In this document: positions 1-8,064 of the stretch, one piece after another
Layout: each line of letters opens with the position of its first letter
How positions within the stretch are numbered: the first letter of the stretch is position 1
Assembly (NCBI GenBank): GCA_013334575.1
Contig: JAAXXG010000009.1
Coordinates: forward strand, 1-39,148
Source: Candidatus Moraniibacteriota bacterium
GTDB lineage: Bacteria > Patescibacteriota > Minisyncoccia > Moranbacterales > UBA1568
Direction: 5' to 3'
Length of the DNA stretch: 39,148 nucleotides
Position numbers and translations under genes: made by a program
The notes under the pieces: model-generated
The model's input: the letters and a program-made list of their open reading frames with translations, nothing else
Told to the model about the DNA's origin: nothing
The model's database searches: none

Positions 1-1214
1 GGCCGCCGAGAGCGGTCATGCTCTCGGTGCGGGATTGGCACACGCGAGGGTTTACCGAACTCTCGGATTGGTTCTCCTGGGGCATCGTCAGTTTCCAGGT
101 CTACACAGGTGTTCACCCGTATCACGGCGGCCTCCCGGAATATCGGAAAGGCGAACTGGAACGACGGATGCGCGAAAATGCGTCCGTCTTCCATCCCGAC
201 ATCAGACTGAACCGGGCCGTCCGCGACTTCGGGTGTATACCGCCAAAACTGCTCGAATGGTACGAAGCGACCTTCCAGCAGGGCGAGCGCGTCATCCCGC
301 CCTCACCCTACGACACGGGAGGGAAAACGCCGAAGGCGGCGCTCACGAAACGCGTCCTCGTCGGACAGACCGGACACGTCATCCACGACGTCCTGTACCG
401 CGGGGCCGATCTGGCCATACGCGTCTTTCCCGAGGGAGCGATCCTGCTCCGCTCGGGGCGGCTGATAACAGCATGGGACGGAAGTACGATCACAGACTCT
501 GTCTCGGGAGAAGCGGAGGTCGTCCGTTCGGGCGATGGCTGGCTCATCGGAGAGCCCGGACCGGGCGGGGTTGGTCTGCGATTCGTTTCGGAAGAATCGG
601 AAGAAAAGCTCGCGACTCCGATACGCGCCCGCGGCGTCTTCCGATCCGGGAACCGCCTCTTCCTGATCGGAGAACGTGGCATCACGGAAATACGCGCCAC
701 GAAGATGGGACGGACAATTATCACGGCCGGCAAGACCTGGGGCGCGATGCCGAATGCAACGACATGGTTCGACGGCGTAGGCATTCAGGACGCGTTCGGT
801 GCGGCCTACCTGATCCTTCCCTTCGGGAAGAAAGGCTGCGCCCAGATCCGCGTGAGAGAACTGGACGGAAAACGGGTGGTCGGCGGTCAAGCCGGAGAGC
901 GCTTCGCTACGGTCGTTGCGATCGACAAGGACGGGGCATACCGCAAATACGAGTACTCGTTCGACGAACGCTACGGCAGCCATTCCCTCTGGGAAGGCGA
1001 AGCCGAACAGGCTGAACTGAACGTCGCCATCCTGCCGAAGGGGGTCTGTGCCACGATCGTAACCGATGGCGAACTGACGGTCTTCGTCCCCCGAAGCGGC
1101 ACGGTGAGACAAGTGAAAGATGGAGGCGTCTCGACCGACATGCTGCTCTCCCGCATCGGCGACACCGTCGTCTACCTGCGGAAGGGGGCAGTCTGGAAAA
1201 TGCGCCTGAAATAA
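1..1214 (+). CDS. Protein kinase-like protein with C-terminal repeat domain (5' partial)
   Basis: The reading frame is open to the window edge, so the ATG at 18 is probably internal and the N-terminal kinase lobe lies outside. The visible start holds SDWFSWGIVSFQVYTGVHPY, which resembles subdomains IX-XI of a Ser/Thr kinase C-lobe (the conserved Asp, then a W-G helix and TG.hP). After about residue 100 the protein changes to short beta-rich segments (for example LLRSGRLITAWDG and RSGDGWLIGEPG), which suggests a beta-propeller-like domain. It ends 27 nt before pncB, which has its own strong ribosome site, so the two are probably co-transcribed. Catalytic residues cannot be judged because the N-lobe and catalytic loop are missing. 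The kinase assignment rests on one motif region, and the substrate is unknown. Confidence 0.55.
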   Translation, partial: PPRAVMLSVRDWHTRGFTELSDWFSWGIVSFQVYTGVHPYHGGLPEYRKGELERRMRENASVFHPDIRLNRAVRDFGCIPPKLLEWYEATFQQGERVIPPSPYDTGGKTPKAALTKRVLVGQTGHVIHDVLYRGADLAIRVFPEGAILLRSGRLITAWDGSTITDSVSGEAEVVRSGDGWLIGEPGPGGVGLRFVSEESEEKLATPIRARGVFRSGNRLFLIGERGITEIRATKMGRTIITAGKTWGAMPNATTWFDGVGIQDAFGAAYLILPFGKKGCAQIRVRELDGKRVVGGQAGERFATVVAIDKDGAYRKYEYSFDERYGSHSLWEGEAEQAELNVAILPKGVCATIVTDGELTVFVPRSGTVRQVKDGGVSTDMLLSRIGDTVVYLRKGAVWKMRLK

Positions 1215-1241
1215 AAACCACAAAAGAACAAGGAGGACATC

Positions 1242-2525
1242 ATGAAACGAATAACGAAAACGGAAACACCGATCATACGGTCACTCCTCGATATCGACTT
1301 CTACAAGTTCACGATGGGACAATTCATCCATCGGTTCTATCCCGACATCGAGACGACCTTTGAACTCATCAACCGGGAGCGGGACATCCCGCTCTCCCGA
1401 ATCGTTCCCGAATCGGCCCTGCGCCGGGAGCTCGACCACGCGCGCACCCTGCGCCTTACGGACGAAGAGGTACGGTTTCTCCGGGAGACGGAGGCCTATG
1501 GAGGCAATCTCTTCTCGGAGGAGTATCTCGATTTCCTCCGAAACGGCCTCACGCTCCCGCCATACCGGCTCGAACGGAAGAAGGAACAGTATCTGCTCCG
1601 TTTCGACGGTCCATGGAAGACCGTCACGTTCTGGGAAACGATCGCTCTCGCCATCGTCTCGGAACTGTATTCCCGGTCGATCATGGCACCGCTCTCGGAA
1701 AATGAGCGAAGAAACGTCTACGCCGTCGCTCAGGAGCGTATCGCACGGAAACTTGATGCGCTCGCCGGGATACCAGACCTCCGTTTCGCCGACTTCGGGC
1801 AACGGAGACGGCACAGTGGCGACTGGCAGCGGGAGGTAGTGAGGATGTGTCTCGAGCAGACACGGAGCCAGTTCATCGGGACCTCGAACACGCTCCTTGC
1901 CAAAGAGATGCGCATCCCGTCGGTCGGCACGAACGCACACGAGCTTCCTATGATCCTGACCGCCGTCGCGGAAGATGGCTGGAAAGTGAGGGTCCAGTAT
2001 GAGGTGACGGAAAGATGGCAGGCACTCTACCGGGGAAAAAGCCCGAACCTGCTCGTCTTCCTGCCGGACACCTATGGGACGGCACAGTTCCTCAAACGCG
2101 CGCCTGAACGACTCGCGCGAGAATGGAAAGGGTTCCGTCAGGATTCGGGAAATCCGGAGCGGACGGCGGAACGCTACATCGGGTGGCTCCGAAAACACGG
2201 TGCGAATCCGAGGGAACGGCTCATCATCTTCTCGGACGGTCTGAACGAGGACGAGATGCTACACCTTCACAAGAGGTTTTCGGGAGAAATCGGCGTGGCG
2301 TTCGGATGGGGTACGCTCCTTACGAACGACTTCCGCGGCATCCGCTCCGACCTCCCGCTCCTCCGACCGTTCTCACTGGTCTGCAAGGCAACCCACGCGA
2401 ACCGCCGGCCAGTCGTCAAGCTCTCGGACAATGTTCAAAAAGCGACCGGCCCGGTATTCGAGGTAGAACGATACCTCCGGATATTCGGCCGAAATGGACG
2501 CGAGGATCGAACGGTCCTCGTCTGA
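1242..2525 (+). CDS. pncB: Nicotinate phosphoribosyltransferase
   Basis: The enzyme makes nicotinate mononucleotide from nicotinate and PRPP (with ATP) in the cytoplasmic Preiss-Handler NAD salvage pathway. At 427 aa it is full length for the family. Diagnostic segments are an N-terminal LLDIDFYKFTMGQ, FGQRRRHSGDWQ, GTSNTLLAKEM followed by SVGTNAHELPM (the region of the autophosphorylated His), FRQDSGNP in the PRPP/nicotinate site, and FGWGTLLTNDF near the C-terminus. The start at 1242 is fixed by AAGGAGGACATC just upstream. It follows the kinase-like gene by 27 nt and is closed by an intrinsic terminator right after the stop. Ends in TGA. Family assignment is secure. Confidence 0.96.
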   Translation: MKRITKTETPIIRSLLDIDFYKFTMGQFIHRFYPDIETTFELINRERDIPLSRIVPESALRRELDHARTLRLTDEEVRFLRETEAYGGNLFSEEYLDFLRNGLTLPPYRLERKKEQYLLRFDGPWKTVTFWETIALAIVSELYSRSIMAPLSENERRNVYAVAQERIARKLDALAGIPDLRFADFGQRRRHSGDWQREVVRMCLEQTRSQFIGTSNTLLAKEMRIPSVGTNAHELPMILTAVAEDGWKVRVQYEVTERWQALYRGKSPNLLVFLPDTYGTAQFLKRAPERLAREWKGFRQDSGNPERTAERYIGWLRKHGANPRERLIIFSDGLNEDEMLHLHKRFSGEIGVAFGWGTLLTNDFRGIRSDLPLLRPFSLVCKATHANRRPVVKLSDNVQKATGPVFEVERYLRIFGRNGREDRTVLV

Positions 2526-2529
2526 CAGA

Positions 2530-2562
2530 CACCCTGTATGGAACCATACAGGGTGTTTTCTT
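2530..2562 (+). terminator. Intrinsic terminator after pncB
   Basis: CACCCTGTATGG pairs with CCATACAGGGTG (12 bp), followed by TTTTCTT on the plus strand. It lies 5 nt after the pncB stop and between convergent genes. The T tract exists only on the plus side. Confidence 0.9.
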
Positions 2563-3205
2563 ATCTGTTTATCGAGTTCCTGAGCAAAGACCGATACCGT
2601 TCCGTCCGGAAACGGCCGGGAATCTCATCGACGAGCGAGACGTGATCGATGATCGGACTCGCGGAAAATGCCTCGTGTTCGAACTCTTCCTTTATCCGTA
2701 GGTATCCTTCCTCGGCAAGGTCCCGATATGCGAGCGTGATATGCGGCGTATACGGGGAGGGTTGTTCATACCAACGATCGAACCGCTCGGTCAGACCCGT
2801 TCGTACGGACTCGACGAGCAGACGGAGCGAATCCGGTATCTCGATACCGAGATATACGACATACGGCGTGACACCCGGCTGTCGTCCGCCGACCCAATCG
2901 TCCATGAACCCGAATCCGGAAACAACTATCGGAAACGGCTCAATATTTTCGACGGCCCGATCAAGCAGTTCCTTCGCATGCGACACATCCTCGTCCGGCA
3001 CCGATATCCCGGAACCGATCGTGATATGAGGCGCCCAGATATCGAGTGATGCCCGTGCTCCGGTCTCCACCGCGATCCGTTCCTGCAAGGCACGCACACG
3101 AGCCGTGAACCCGGAGTCAAAATAGGAAACGATGGAAAAATCTTTCAGACGATATCCATCACCCCTTCCGCAGCGGCGCGGCGCCGAGCATGAGTTTCTT
3201 GACAC
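2561..3205 (-). CDS. 2'-5' RNA ligase / 2H phosphoesterase family protein
   Basis: The two hallmark HxT motifs of the 2H superfamily are present and properly spaced: APHITIGSG and TPHITLAYRDL. Members hydrolyse cyclic phosphodiesters or 2'-5' linkages in RNA, usually in the cytoplasm, and many have no known substrate. The longest frame starts at a GTG (3205) that overlaps the 3' end of the helicase gene. The conserved fold begins near DFSIVSYF, and no ATG lies in frame close to it, so the true start is uncertain and may be this GTG. The gene is probably translationally coupled to the upstream helicase. Substrate cannot be inferred from sequence. Confidence 0.82.
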   Translation of the reverse strand: MSRNSCSAPRRCGRGDGYRLKDFSIVSYFDSGFTARVRALQERIAVETGARASLDIWAPHITIGSGISVPDEDVSHAKELLDRAVENIEPFPIVVSGFGFMDDWVGGRQPGVTPYVVYLGIEIPDSLRLLVESVRTGLTERFDRWYEQPSPYTPHITLAYRDLAEEGYLRIKEEFEHEAFSASPIIDHVSLVDEIPGRFRTERYRSLLRNSINR

Positions 3206-5432
3206 CGACGTGCCGGAAGGCGACCGTCGCGATCGTGCCCGAAACCGCGATCACGACCCCGCTCCCGAAATCCGGATGAGAGACGTTATCCCCCGGTCGG
3301 AAGTCCGTCTCCTTCGGGAACCCTTCGGCAGAAACGGTCCCACCGGCTCCCGAATCGCTCTTCGGCTTCCTCTTCGAGGCGCCCGAGCGCCGCGCAAACA
3401 GGTCGTCATGCGCCGTATGCCGGCGCTTCTTCGGCATCGCGGACAGGAACGACCGTTCCTCCTCGACCGTTTCCTCGAGGAGTGCGGACGGGATCTCCGA
3501 AATGAACCGCGAGGGCGGATTGACGCTCGTAGAGCCGAACAGCATGCGAGCCTCCGCGGAGAGAAGATAGAGCTTCTCCTTGGCCCGGGTAAGCCCCACG
3601 TACATGAGCCGTCGCTCCTCCTCGAGGTCTTCCTCGGAAAACGCGCTCCGAGAATGCGGGAAGACCCCCTCTTCCAACCCGACCAGGAAGACGACCGGGA
3701 ATTCAAGCCCCTTGGAGCTGTGGAGCGTCATAAGATGGACCGCGTCGGCGGAACCGTCGATCGAATCCGTATCCGACGAGAGAGCGACTTCCTCAAGGAA
3801 AACCGTCAGTGCCTCGGCAAGCGGCATCCCGTCGTACTTCTTGGCGACTCCGAACAGCTCGCGGACGTTCTGCTCGCGGTCCTCGCCCTCGGCCGTCCCG
3901 TCCCGCAGCGACGCGAGATACCCCGAATCCGTCGCAAGCGCCGACAGAAGCCGCGAAAAATCTCCCTCCCCTGCCGTATCGGCAACCTCGGCCCGAAGCT
4001 TCAGAAGGAACCCGGCGAAGGAGCGGATCGCGAGAAGCTTCTTCTCAGGAATTCCGCACTCGGAAGCGGTAAGCGCCTCGGCGGACGAAAGCGGATCGGT
4101 CCCGTGTGCGTCTGCCGCGGCAAGCCACTTCGAGATCGTCGCCGGCCCGATCGAACGCTTCGGTTCGTTCACGATCCGCTCGAGCGCGAGCCGGTCGTAC
4201 GGATTCGACAGCAGCCGCGCGTACGCGATCACATCCTTCACTTCCTTGCGCTGGTAGAACTTGAGTCCGCCGACGATCCGGTACGGCACGGAATATCGCA
4301 GGAACGCCTCTTCGAGCGCTCGGGACTGCGCGTTCGTCCGATAAAGCGCCGCATACGCGCCGGGACGACGGACTCCGTCGCGGACCTGCGAGGCGATCGT
4401 CCGCGCGACGAACTCGGCCTCCGCGGACTCGTCGGCGAAGGTACGTGCCGTGATGAGCTCCCCTTCCGTCGATTCGGTCCACAACTTTTTCTCCCGCTGA
4501 CTCCGGTTCTTCGCGATAACGCTGCCGGCCGCGTCGAGGATGATCTGTGTCGACCGGTAGTTGCGCTCGAGCATGATCACCTCGGCCTCGGGATAGTCGC
4601 GCTCGAACTCGAGGATGTTGCGGATATCGGCCTGCCGCCACCGGTAAATCGACTGGTAGTCGTCACCGATCACGAAGAGATTGCGCCGTTTCGCGGCGAG
4701 CAGCGTGATAAGGTCGTACTGGAGCGGGTTCGTGTCCTGATATTCGTCGACGAGGATATATCGGAACAGGTCCTGATACCGCGCCAGCGTGTCCGGATGC
4801 ATCCGGAACAGCTTCACGGTCAGGCGGAGAAGATCGTCGAAATCGAGACTCTGCGTCTTCGCCAGCTCCTCCTGATAGCGTCGGAACACGCGCGAGACCA
4901 GCTCCTCGTAGAAACCGCTGGCCTGCGCCGAGAACGATTCTTCGTCGAGTGAGGCGTTCTTCGCCCGCGAAATCGCCTCGAGAACCGACCTCGGCTTCAC
5001 CTGCTCGTCCGAAAGGTCGAGCTCCTTCATCGCCGACTTCACGATGGCGATCTGGTCGTCCGCATCGAGAATGTTGAACCGCGGGTCGATACCGAGCGTA
5101 CCGATATCCCGCCGGAGAATCTTGGCCGATATCGCGTGAAAGGTCCCGATGTTCGGGAATCCGCGGAATGCAAGCGGTCGATCGCTCTCCTCGGCCGCCT
5201 TCGCAAGAAGCCCCTCGAGCCGGTCCCGCATCTCGCCGGCCGCCTTGTTGGTGAAAGTGACCGCAAGGATGTTCCCGGGAGAGACCCCTTTCTTCGCGAT
5301 GAGATACGCGATCCGATGTGTGAGCGTCTTCGTTTTTCCCGACCCGGCACCAGCCAGAATCAGGACCGGCCCCTCGGTATGAAGGACGGCTTTCTTCTGC
5401 TCCGGATTAAGTCCCTGTTCCCAGAATTCCAT
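3159..5432 (-). CDS. UvrD/PcrA-type superfamily 1 DNA helicase
   Basis: This 3'-5' DNA helicase of repair and replication restart has 757 aa from the chosen ATG at 5432, preceded by AAGGGG; the longer ORF start has no support. Motif Q/I: LNPEQKKAVLHTEGPVLILAGAGSGKTKTL. Motif Ia: AVTFTNKAAGEM. Motif II: ILVDEYQDTN. Motif III: VIGDDYQSIYRWRQAD. Motif IV: ERNYRSTQ. Motif V/VI: MTLHSSKGLEFPVVFLVGLEEG and RRLMYVGLTRAKEKL. The C-terminus carries DFGSGVVIAVSGTIATVAF, like the tudor-type tail of PcrA that contacts RNA polymerase. It overlaps the 2H phosphoesterase gene at its 3' end. PcrA and UvrD cannot be separated here; the tail favours PcrA. Confidence 0.95.
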   Translation of the reverse strand: MEFWEQGLNPEQKKAVLHTEGPVLILAGAGSGKTKTLTHRIAYLIAKKGVSPGNILAVTFTNKAAGEMRDRLEGLLAKAAEESDRPLAFRGFPNIGTFHAISAKILRRDIGTLGIDPRFNILDADDQIAIVKSAMKELDLSDEQVKPRSVLEAISRAKNASLDEESFSAQASGFYEELVSRVFRRYQEELAKTQSLDFDDLLRLTVKLFRMHPDTLARYQDLFRYILVDEYQDTNPLQYDLITLLAAKRRNLFVIGDDYQSIYRWRQADIRNILEFERDYPEAEVIMLERNYRSTQIILDAAGSVIAKNRSQREKKLWTESTEGELITARTFADESAEAEFVARTIASQVRDGVRRPGAYAALYRTNAQSRALEEAFLRYSVPYRIVGGLKFYQRKEVKDVIAYARLLSNPYDRLALERIVNEPKRSIGPATISKWLAAADAHGTDPLSSAEALTASECGIPEKKLLAIRSFAGFLLKLRAEVADTAGEGDFSRLLSALATDSGYLASLRDGTAEGEDREQNVRELFGVAKKYDGMPLAEALTVFLEEVALSSDTDSIDGSADAVHLMTLHSSKGLEFPVVFLVGLEEGVFPHSRSAFSEEDLEEERRLMYVGLTRAKEKLYLLSAEARMLFGSTSVNPPSRFISEIPSALLEETVEEERSFLSAMPKKRRHTAHDDLFARRSGASKRKPKSDSGAGGTVSAEGFPKETDFRPGDNVSHPDFGSGVVIAVSGTIATVAFRHVGVKKLMLGAAPLRKG

Positions 5433-5460
5433 AGTGCATCCCCTTTCGTGGCGTCCCTTC

Positions 5461-5466
5461 AGTGTA
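5461..5466 (-). promoter_or_regulatory. Extended -10 promoter of the helicase gene
   Basis: The minus strand reads TGC-TACACT 29 nt upstream of the helicase ATG. No good -35 is visible 17 nt upstream. The same TGn-TAnACT form recurs before other genes in this window. Confidence 0.55.
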
Positions 5467-5504
5467 GCACGACAGAACGGGACGCGGGACGGTTCCCGGA
5501 AGGA

Positions 5505-5540
5505 GAAAAAAGGAAAGGCTCCTCGTTGAGGAGCCTTTTT
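5505..5540 (-). terminator. Bidirectional-looking intrinsic terminator
   Basis: AGGCTCCTC/GAGGAGCCT form a 9-bp stem with a 3-nt loop. On the minus strand it is followed by TTTCCTTTTTT, and on the plus strand by TTTTT. It lies 9 nt past the stop of the unknown gene 5549-6253 and insulates the helicase promoter. Confidence 0.88.
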
Positions 5541-5548
5541 CCGTTCAT

Positions 5549-6253
5549 TCATCGGGATCCGAGTCCGTTCAGGCACTCCGTAAGGACCTCGGCCTCGATT
5601 CCGCGGACGCGGTGGTGGCTTCCGTTCCTGGAAGACATTTCTCCGGCCAGACTCTCATGGAGGGCTATCGAAGCAAGCTCCACGACATCGAGGAACTTGC
5701 GCTGGGCCAGATAGAAGATCGTGGAGATCACCTGCACGTTCTGCGGGAACCTCGGGAAACGACACTCGCAGTATCCGCTCAGATTCCTCCACAGCTCGAG
5801 GATATGCTCCGGATGCGTCACGTAATACCGCCGTTCCTCTTCCGAAGACAGAAAGTCCTCCGGGAACATGATATGATGGACAGCCTCCCGATCGATCGAA
5901 AACAGCCTCCGGGCGATCGGCAGCACATGATCGTACGTGATACGGATGGCGTATGCTTCGAGAAGTCCCCGCCTCCTCAGTTTGAACAGTTCCAGATTCA
6001 ATCCGTACAGGAACGTCTTCATCGCACTCGCATGCGATTCTCCCGTTCCGGCGGGCAGGAACCGCAACAGCTTCCGTACCGACACCGGCCCTGAAAAATC
6101 GGACGGGAAAACGTCGGGACCAGGCCGAATGGCCGGGTCCTCCCCGCGAAAACTCAAACCGCCGCCTTCCGGTCCGCAGACATGGACCGAGTCGGGAACG
6201 TCTTGGCCGAGCAGCCTCCGCAATTCCCGTTCGTCATCTCCATGAAGGTTCAT
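5549..6253 (-). CDS. Unknown protein, paralogue of the gene at 16934-17485
   Basis: A 234-aa protein of unknown function. The ATG at 6253 has an ideal AGGAGG upstream, so the longer ORF start was rejected. No membrane segment or known catalytic motif is visible. The C-terminal half shares a pattern with the 183-aa protein at 16934-17485: an IMFPE strand (HHIMFPEDF here, RIIMFPEGEF there), then a helical stretch, then an F-D-x-hEhAS-Ah helix (LDVVELASIALHE versus FDAIEAASRALIE) and a conserved basic/acidic C-terminal helix. This suggests a small lineage-specific family. It has its own terminator and diverges from the DUF212 gene. The gene is real; its function is unknown. Confidence 0.75.
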   Translation of the reverse strand: MNLHGDDERELRRLLGQDVPDSVHVCGPEGGGLSFRGEDPAIRPGPDVFPSDFSGPVSVRKLLRFLPAGTGESHASAMKTFLYGLNLELFKLRRRGLLEAYAIRITYDHVLPIARRLFSIDREAVHHIMFPEDFLSSEEERRYYVTHPEHILELWRNLSGYCECRFPRFPQNVQVISTIFYLAQRKFLDVVELASIALHESLAGEMSSRNGSHHRVRGIEAEVLTECLNGLGSR

Positions 6254-6369
6254 AATATACCTCCTTTTCTGGTTCCCTGAATAAAAAGAACTCCTGATTG
6301 TCACTAACGACTTATCGTTCCACTAAATCCGTCTTTTGACAAGCCGCGAGAAACGATATCGATCGATGC

Positions 6370-6375
6370 TATACT
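6370..6375 (+). promoter_or_regulatory. Extended -10 promoter of the DUF212 gene
   Basis: TGC-TATACT sits 31 nt before the ATG at 6406. A TTGACA occurs upstream, but at 28 nt it is too far to act as the -35. The divergent gene at 5549-6253 faces away across a small hairpin (AACGA/TCGTT, 6305-6318). Confidence 0.6.
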
Positions 6376-6405
6376 GGAATCGTACGCGATCCGTAACCAG
6401 CGCCT

Positions 6406-6837
6406 ATGGAGCCTTCATTTCTCGTCTTCCTTATCCCGATCGGTGTCGGCATCGGGACACAGGCCGTCAAGTTCGCCATCTTCACGGCAAAACACGGTTG
6501 GAAACCGGAGTACATGTTCACGCACGGTCACATGCCCTCGGCGCACACCGCCTTCGCCGTCTCGCTCGCCACAAGCGTCGGCTGGTACGAAGGAGTCGGC
6601 TCCGGCTCATTCGCCGTCGCGGCGGCGCTCGCCTTCATCCTCGTAGACGACGCGGCCCGCATCCGCATGCACCTCGGCGATCAGGGCCGCTATCTCAACA
6701 TGCTCGTCGAACAGCTCGACCTCGACGAGAGCAAGTTCCCCCGCCTCAAGGAACGCGTCGGCCATCGCGTCAGCGAAGTCGTCGTCGGTGCACTCATCGG
6801 CCTCCTCGCGACCCTCTTCCTCGCGGCGACCCTGTGA
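6406..6837 (+). CDS. DUF212 family membrane protein (PAP2/haloperoxidase-related)
   Basis: This 143-aa integral membrane protein matches the DUF212 (divergent PAP family) pattern: an N-terminal hydrophobic helix, GHMPSAHTAFAVSLAT, a third hydrophobic helix ending in ILVDDAARIRMHLGDQ, then LKERVGHRVSEVVVGALIG with a C-terminal helix. The MPSAH and GHR..E elements resemble phosphatidic acid phosphatase active-site motifs, so a lipid or polyprenyl phosphate substrate is plausible but unproven for the family. The start ATG follows a promoter by about 25 nt and has no strong Shine-Dalgarno. Single-gene transcript. Confidence 0.85.
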   Translation: MEPSFLVFLIPIGVGIGTQAVKFAIFTAKHGWKPEYMFTHGHMPSAHTAFAVSLATSVGWYEGVGSGSFAVAAALAFILVDDAARIRMHLGDQGRYLNMLVEQLDLDESKFPRLKERVGHRVSEVVVGALIGLLATLFLAATL

Positions 6838-6859
6838 CGCATTGCCATCTTCTCGACAC

Positions 6860-6887
6860 GTAGAAACGGGGCATGCCCCGTCTCTAC
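6860..6887. repeat. Short palindromic repeat (REP-like)
   Basis: Near-perfect inverted repeat with 12-nt arms (one mismatch) around CATG: GTAGAAACGGGG / CCCCGTCTCTAC. It resembles a dispersed palindromic unit seen in many bacterial intergenic regions. Confidence 0.6.
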
Positions 6888-6921
6888 CGCCGTCCTCACG
6901 CAACGAATCGGCGGATACGAA

Positions 6922-6947
6922 AACGGACCCGTACGGGTCCGTTTTTT
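6922..6947. terminator. Intrinsic terminator between convergent genes
   Basis: AACGGACCC-GTAC-GGGTCCGTT hairpin. TTTTTT follows on the plus strand and TTTTCG on the minus strand. It can serve both the DUF212 gene (plus) and the 178-aa gene (minus, stop at 6961). Confidence 0.85.
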
Positions 6948-6960
6948 CGACAACACACCG

Positions 6961-7497
6961 TCAGTCCTGCGGCATGAAATCCGAATCGACCTTGCCCGCT
7001 CTCGGGTGACCGAATCCGACTTTCTGATCGCTTTCCGAAAGATCCGGAACCGGCATCACCCGGCCGTCTCCACGGCTCATCCGCCGGGGAACCGGCTTTC
7101 CGATACCCCCTTCCTCGTGTCCGAACCCGCGGCTAAACTCGGGCTCCGCTTCCGAAAAATCAGGAATATCGCCGAACTCGCCCATAAGCGATTCCGCATC
7201 CTCCGGAGGAAGCTCCCCGCCATGCTTCCACTCCCCTCGCTCGATCTTTCCATTCGCCCATTCGATCTTCTCGTCTACGATCTTCAGTTGCGCGATCAAT
7301 CGATCCTTCTTTGCGACATCCGCCAAAGCCACGGCATCCCTGCCGTTCATATACGAAATCATGTTCTCGAGAGTCGACTTGCGTTCATGGAGAAAGTCGA
7401 GAAAATCCCTCTTCGGCTTCGGATTCTCCCGTTCCTCCTGAACGTCCGGCTCCCCGACAGGCTCCCGAAGCGGAAGTACCGGCATTTTTTCTTTCAT
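6961..7497 (-). CDS. Unknown acidic protein, last gene of a small operon
   Basis: 178 aa, not recognised. The N-terminal third is Pro- and Glu-rich, the middle (DFLDFLHERKSTLENMISYM and RLIAQLKIVDEKIEWANGKI) looks like a short coiled coil, and the C-terminal half is Gly/Pro/Asp-rich and probably disordered. No signal peptide or membrane helix. ATG at 7497 without clear Shine-Dalgarno. It is co-directional with the two small genes upstream (7573-7782 and 7802-7975) and with the CRISPR array, and is closed by the 6922 terminator. Function unknown; proximity to CRISPR is only positional. Confidence 0.65.
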   Translation of the reverse strand: MKEKMPVLPLREPVGEPDVQEERENPKPKRDFLDFLHERKSTLENMISYMNGRDAVALADVAKKDRLIAQLKIVDEKIEWANGKIERGEWKHGGELPPEDAESLMGEFGDIPDFSEAEPEFSRGFGHEEGGIGKPVPRRMSRGDGRVMPVPDLSESDQKVGFGHPRAGKVDSDFMPQD

Positions 7498-7535
7498 ATG
7501 TGAGACATTACGGCTTATGTGTGTCAGGTCTTATA

Positions 7536-7561
7536 GAAACGGACCTCGAAGGGCCCGTTTC
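7536..7561 (-). other. Hairpin between two small genes
   Basis: The minus strand reads GAAACGGGCC-CTTCGA-GGTCCGTTTC (10 pairs including one G-U). No T tract follows, so it is a weak terminator or an mRNA processing/stability hairpin between the 69-aa and 178-aa genes. Confidence 0.45.
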
Positions 7562-7572
7562 GGAAACTCAAA

Positions 7573-7782
7573 TCACGCGGCGATTCTTTTTTCAGGAGTC
7601 TCGTCTTCCTCTTTGTCTTCCGGGAGGAAATGGCCGCTTTCGGCCGCTTCGAGAGCCTCCTTCAGTTTCGCTTCCTCATCCGGATTCACGTCGAACAAAG
7701 CCGGCTCCTCACTCTTGATATCCTCATGCGCGCCAGGGAGCGTGGCATGGATATCGAAATTCTCAGACATATTCTTATACAT
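7573..7782 (-). CDS. Small acidic protein of unknown function
   Basis: 69 aa from the ATG at 7782, or 65 aa from a second ATG at 7770. Very rich in Glu/Asp/Lys with a predicted amphipathic helix (DEEAKLKEALEAAESG). It starts 19 nt after the stop of the 57-aa gene, so the two are probably co-transcribed. No family recognised. Confidence 0.55.
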   Translation of the reverse strand: MYKNMSENFDIHATLPGAHEDIKSEEPALFDVNPDEEAKLKEALEAAESGHFLPEDKEEDETPEKRIAA

Positions 7783-7801
7783 TCGGATTAGAAACCAATT
7801 C

Positions 7802-7975
7802 CTATAGCAGACCCATGTTCCCGAACAGGGTCAGCGTGATGACCGGCATGAGCGCGATCAGGAACGCGAACGCCATCTCCTGCTGCTCTTGTGCCCTTGT
7901 GCAGTGTTCGCACACATGAGACGCTTCCGTCTCCTTATGCACCTGCCCCGACGTCACCATGGAATCCTTTTCCAT
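7802..7975 (-). CDS. 57-aa small membrane protein with CxxC (not in ORF track)
   Basis: Reading the minus strand from the ATG at 7975 gives a 57-aa protein ending in TAG. The N-terminal half is hydrophilic with VCEHC (a CxxC pair), and the C-terminal half is one hydrophobic helix (MAFAFLIALMPVITLTLF). An alternative ATG at 7960 has AAGGA just upstream and would give 52 aa. It lies directly beyond the CRISPR array, behind a promoter at 8065-8093, and is first of three small co-directional genes. Too short for the ORF track. Coding status rests on the coherent soluble-then-membrane pattern and operon position. The CxxC may bind metal or form a disulphide. Function unknown. Confidence 0.55.
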   Translation of the reverse strand: MEKDSMVTSGQVHKETEASHVCEHCTRAQEQQEMAFAFLIALMPVITLTLFGNMGLL

Positions 7976-8019
7976 AGTTTTTTTGTCTTACGGTTTACTT
8001 TCTTGGCTCTTCAAAAGGA

Positions 8020-8051
8020 AAAACGGGCTCCCATATCTGGGCACCCGTTTT
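8020..8051 (-). terminator. Hairpin beyond the array: array terminator or 5'UTR hairpin
   Basis: The minus strand reads AAAACGGG-tg-CCC-loop-GGG-ag-CCCGTTTT followed by TTCCTTTTG. It lies 57 nt past the distal repeat and could end the array transcript. It also lies just downstream of the promoter at 8065-8093, so it would form the first structure of the small-gene mRNA. Confidence 0.6.
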
Positions 8052-8064
8052 CCACTTCAGGTAT

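Noticed and set aside
1242-2525. Alternative genetic code (UGA = Gly) as in some CPR lineages
   Set aside because: TGA ends several well-defined genes at the expected length (pncB, cas1, the helicase).
3132-4952. 606-aa plus-strand ORF opposite the helicase gene
   Set aside because: Arg/Pro/Leu-rich antisense shadow of the well-supported helicase gene.
6336-6375. TTGACA as -35 for the DUF212 promoter
   Set aside because: The spacing to TATACT is 28 nt, too long; the extended -10 alone is the better explanation.
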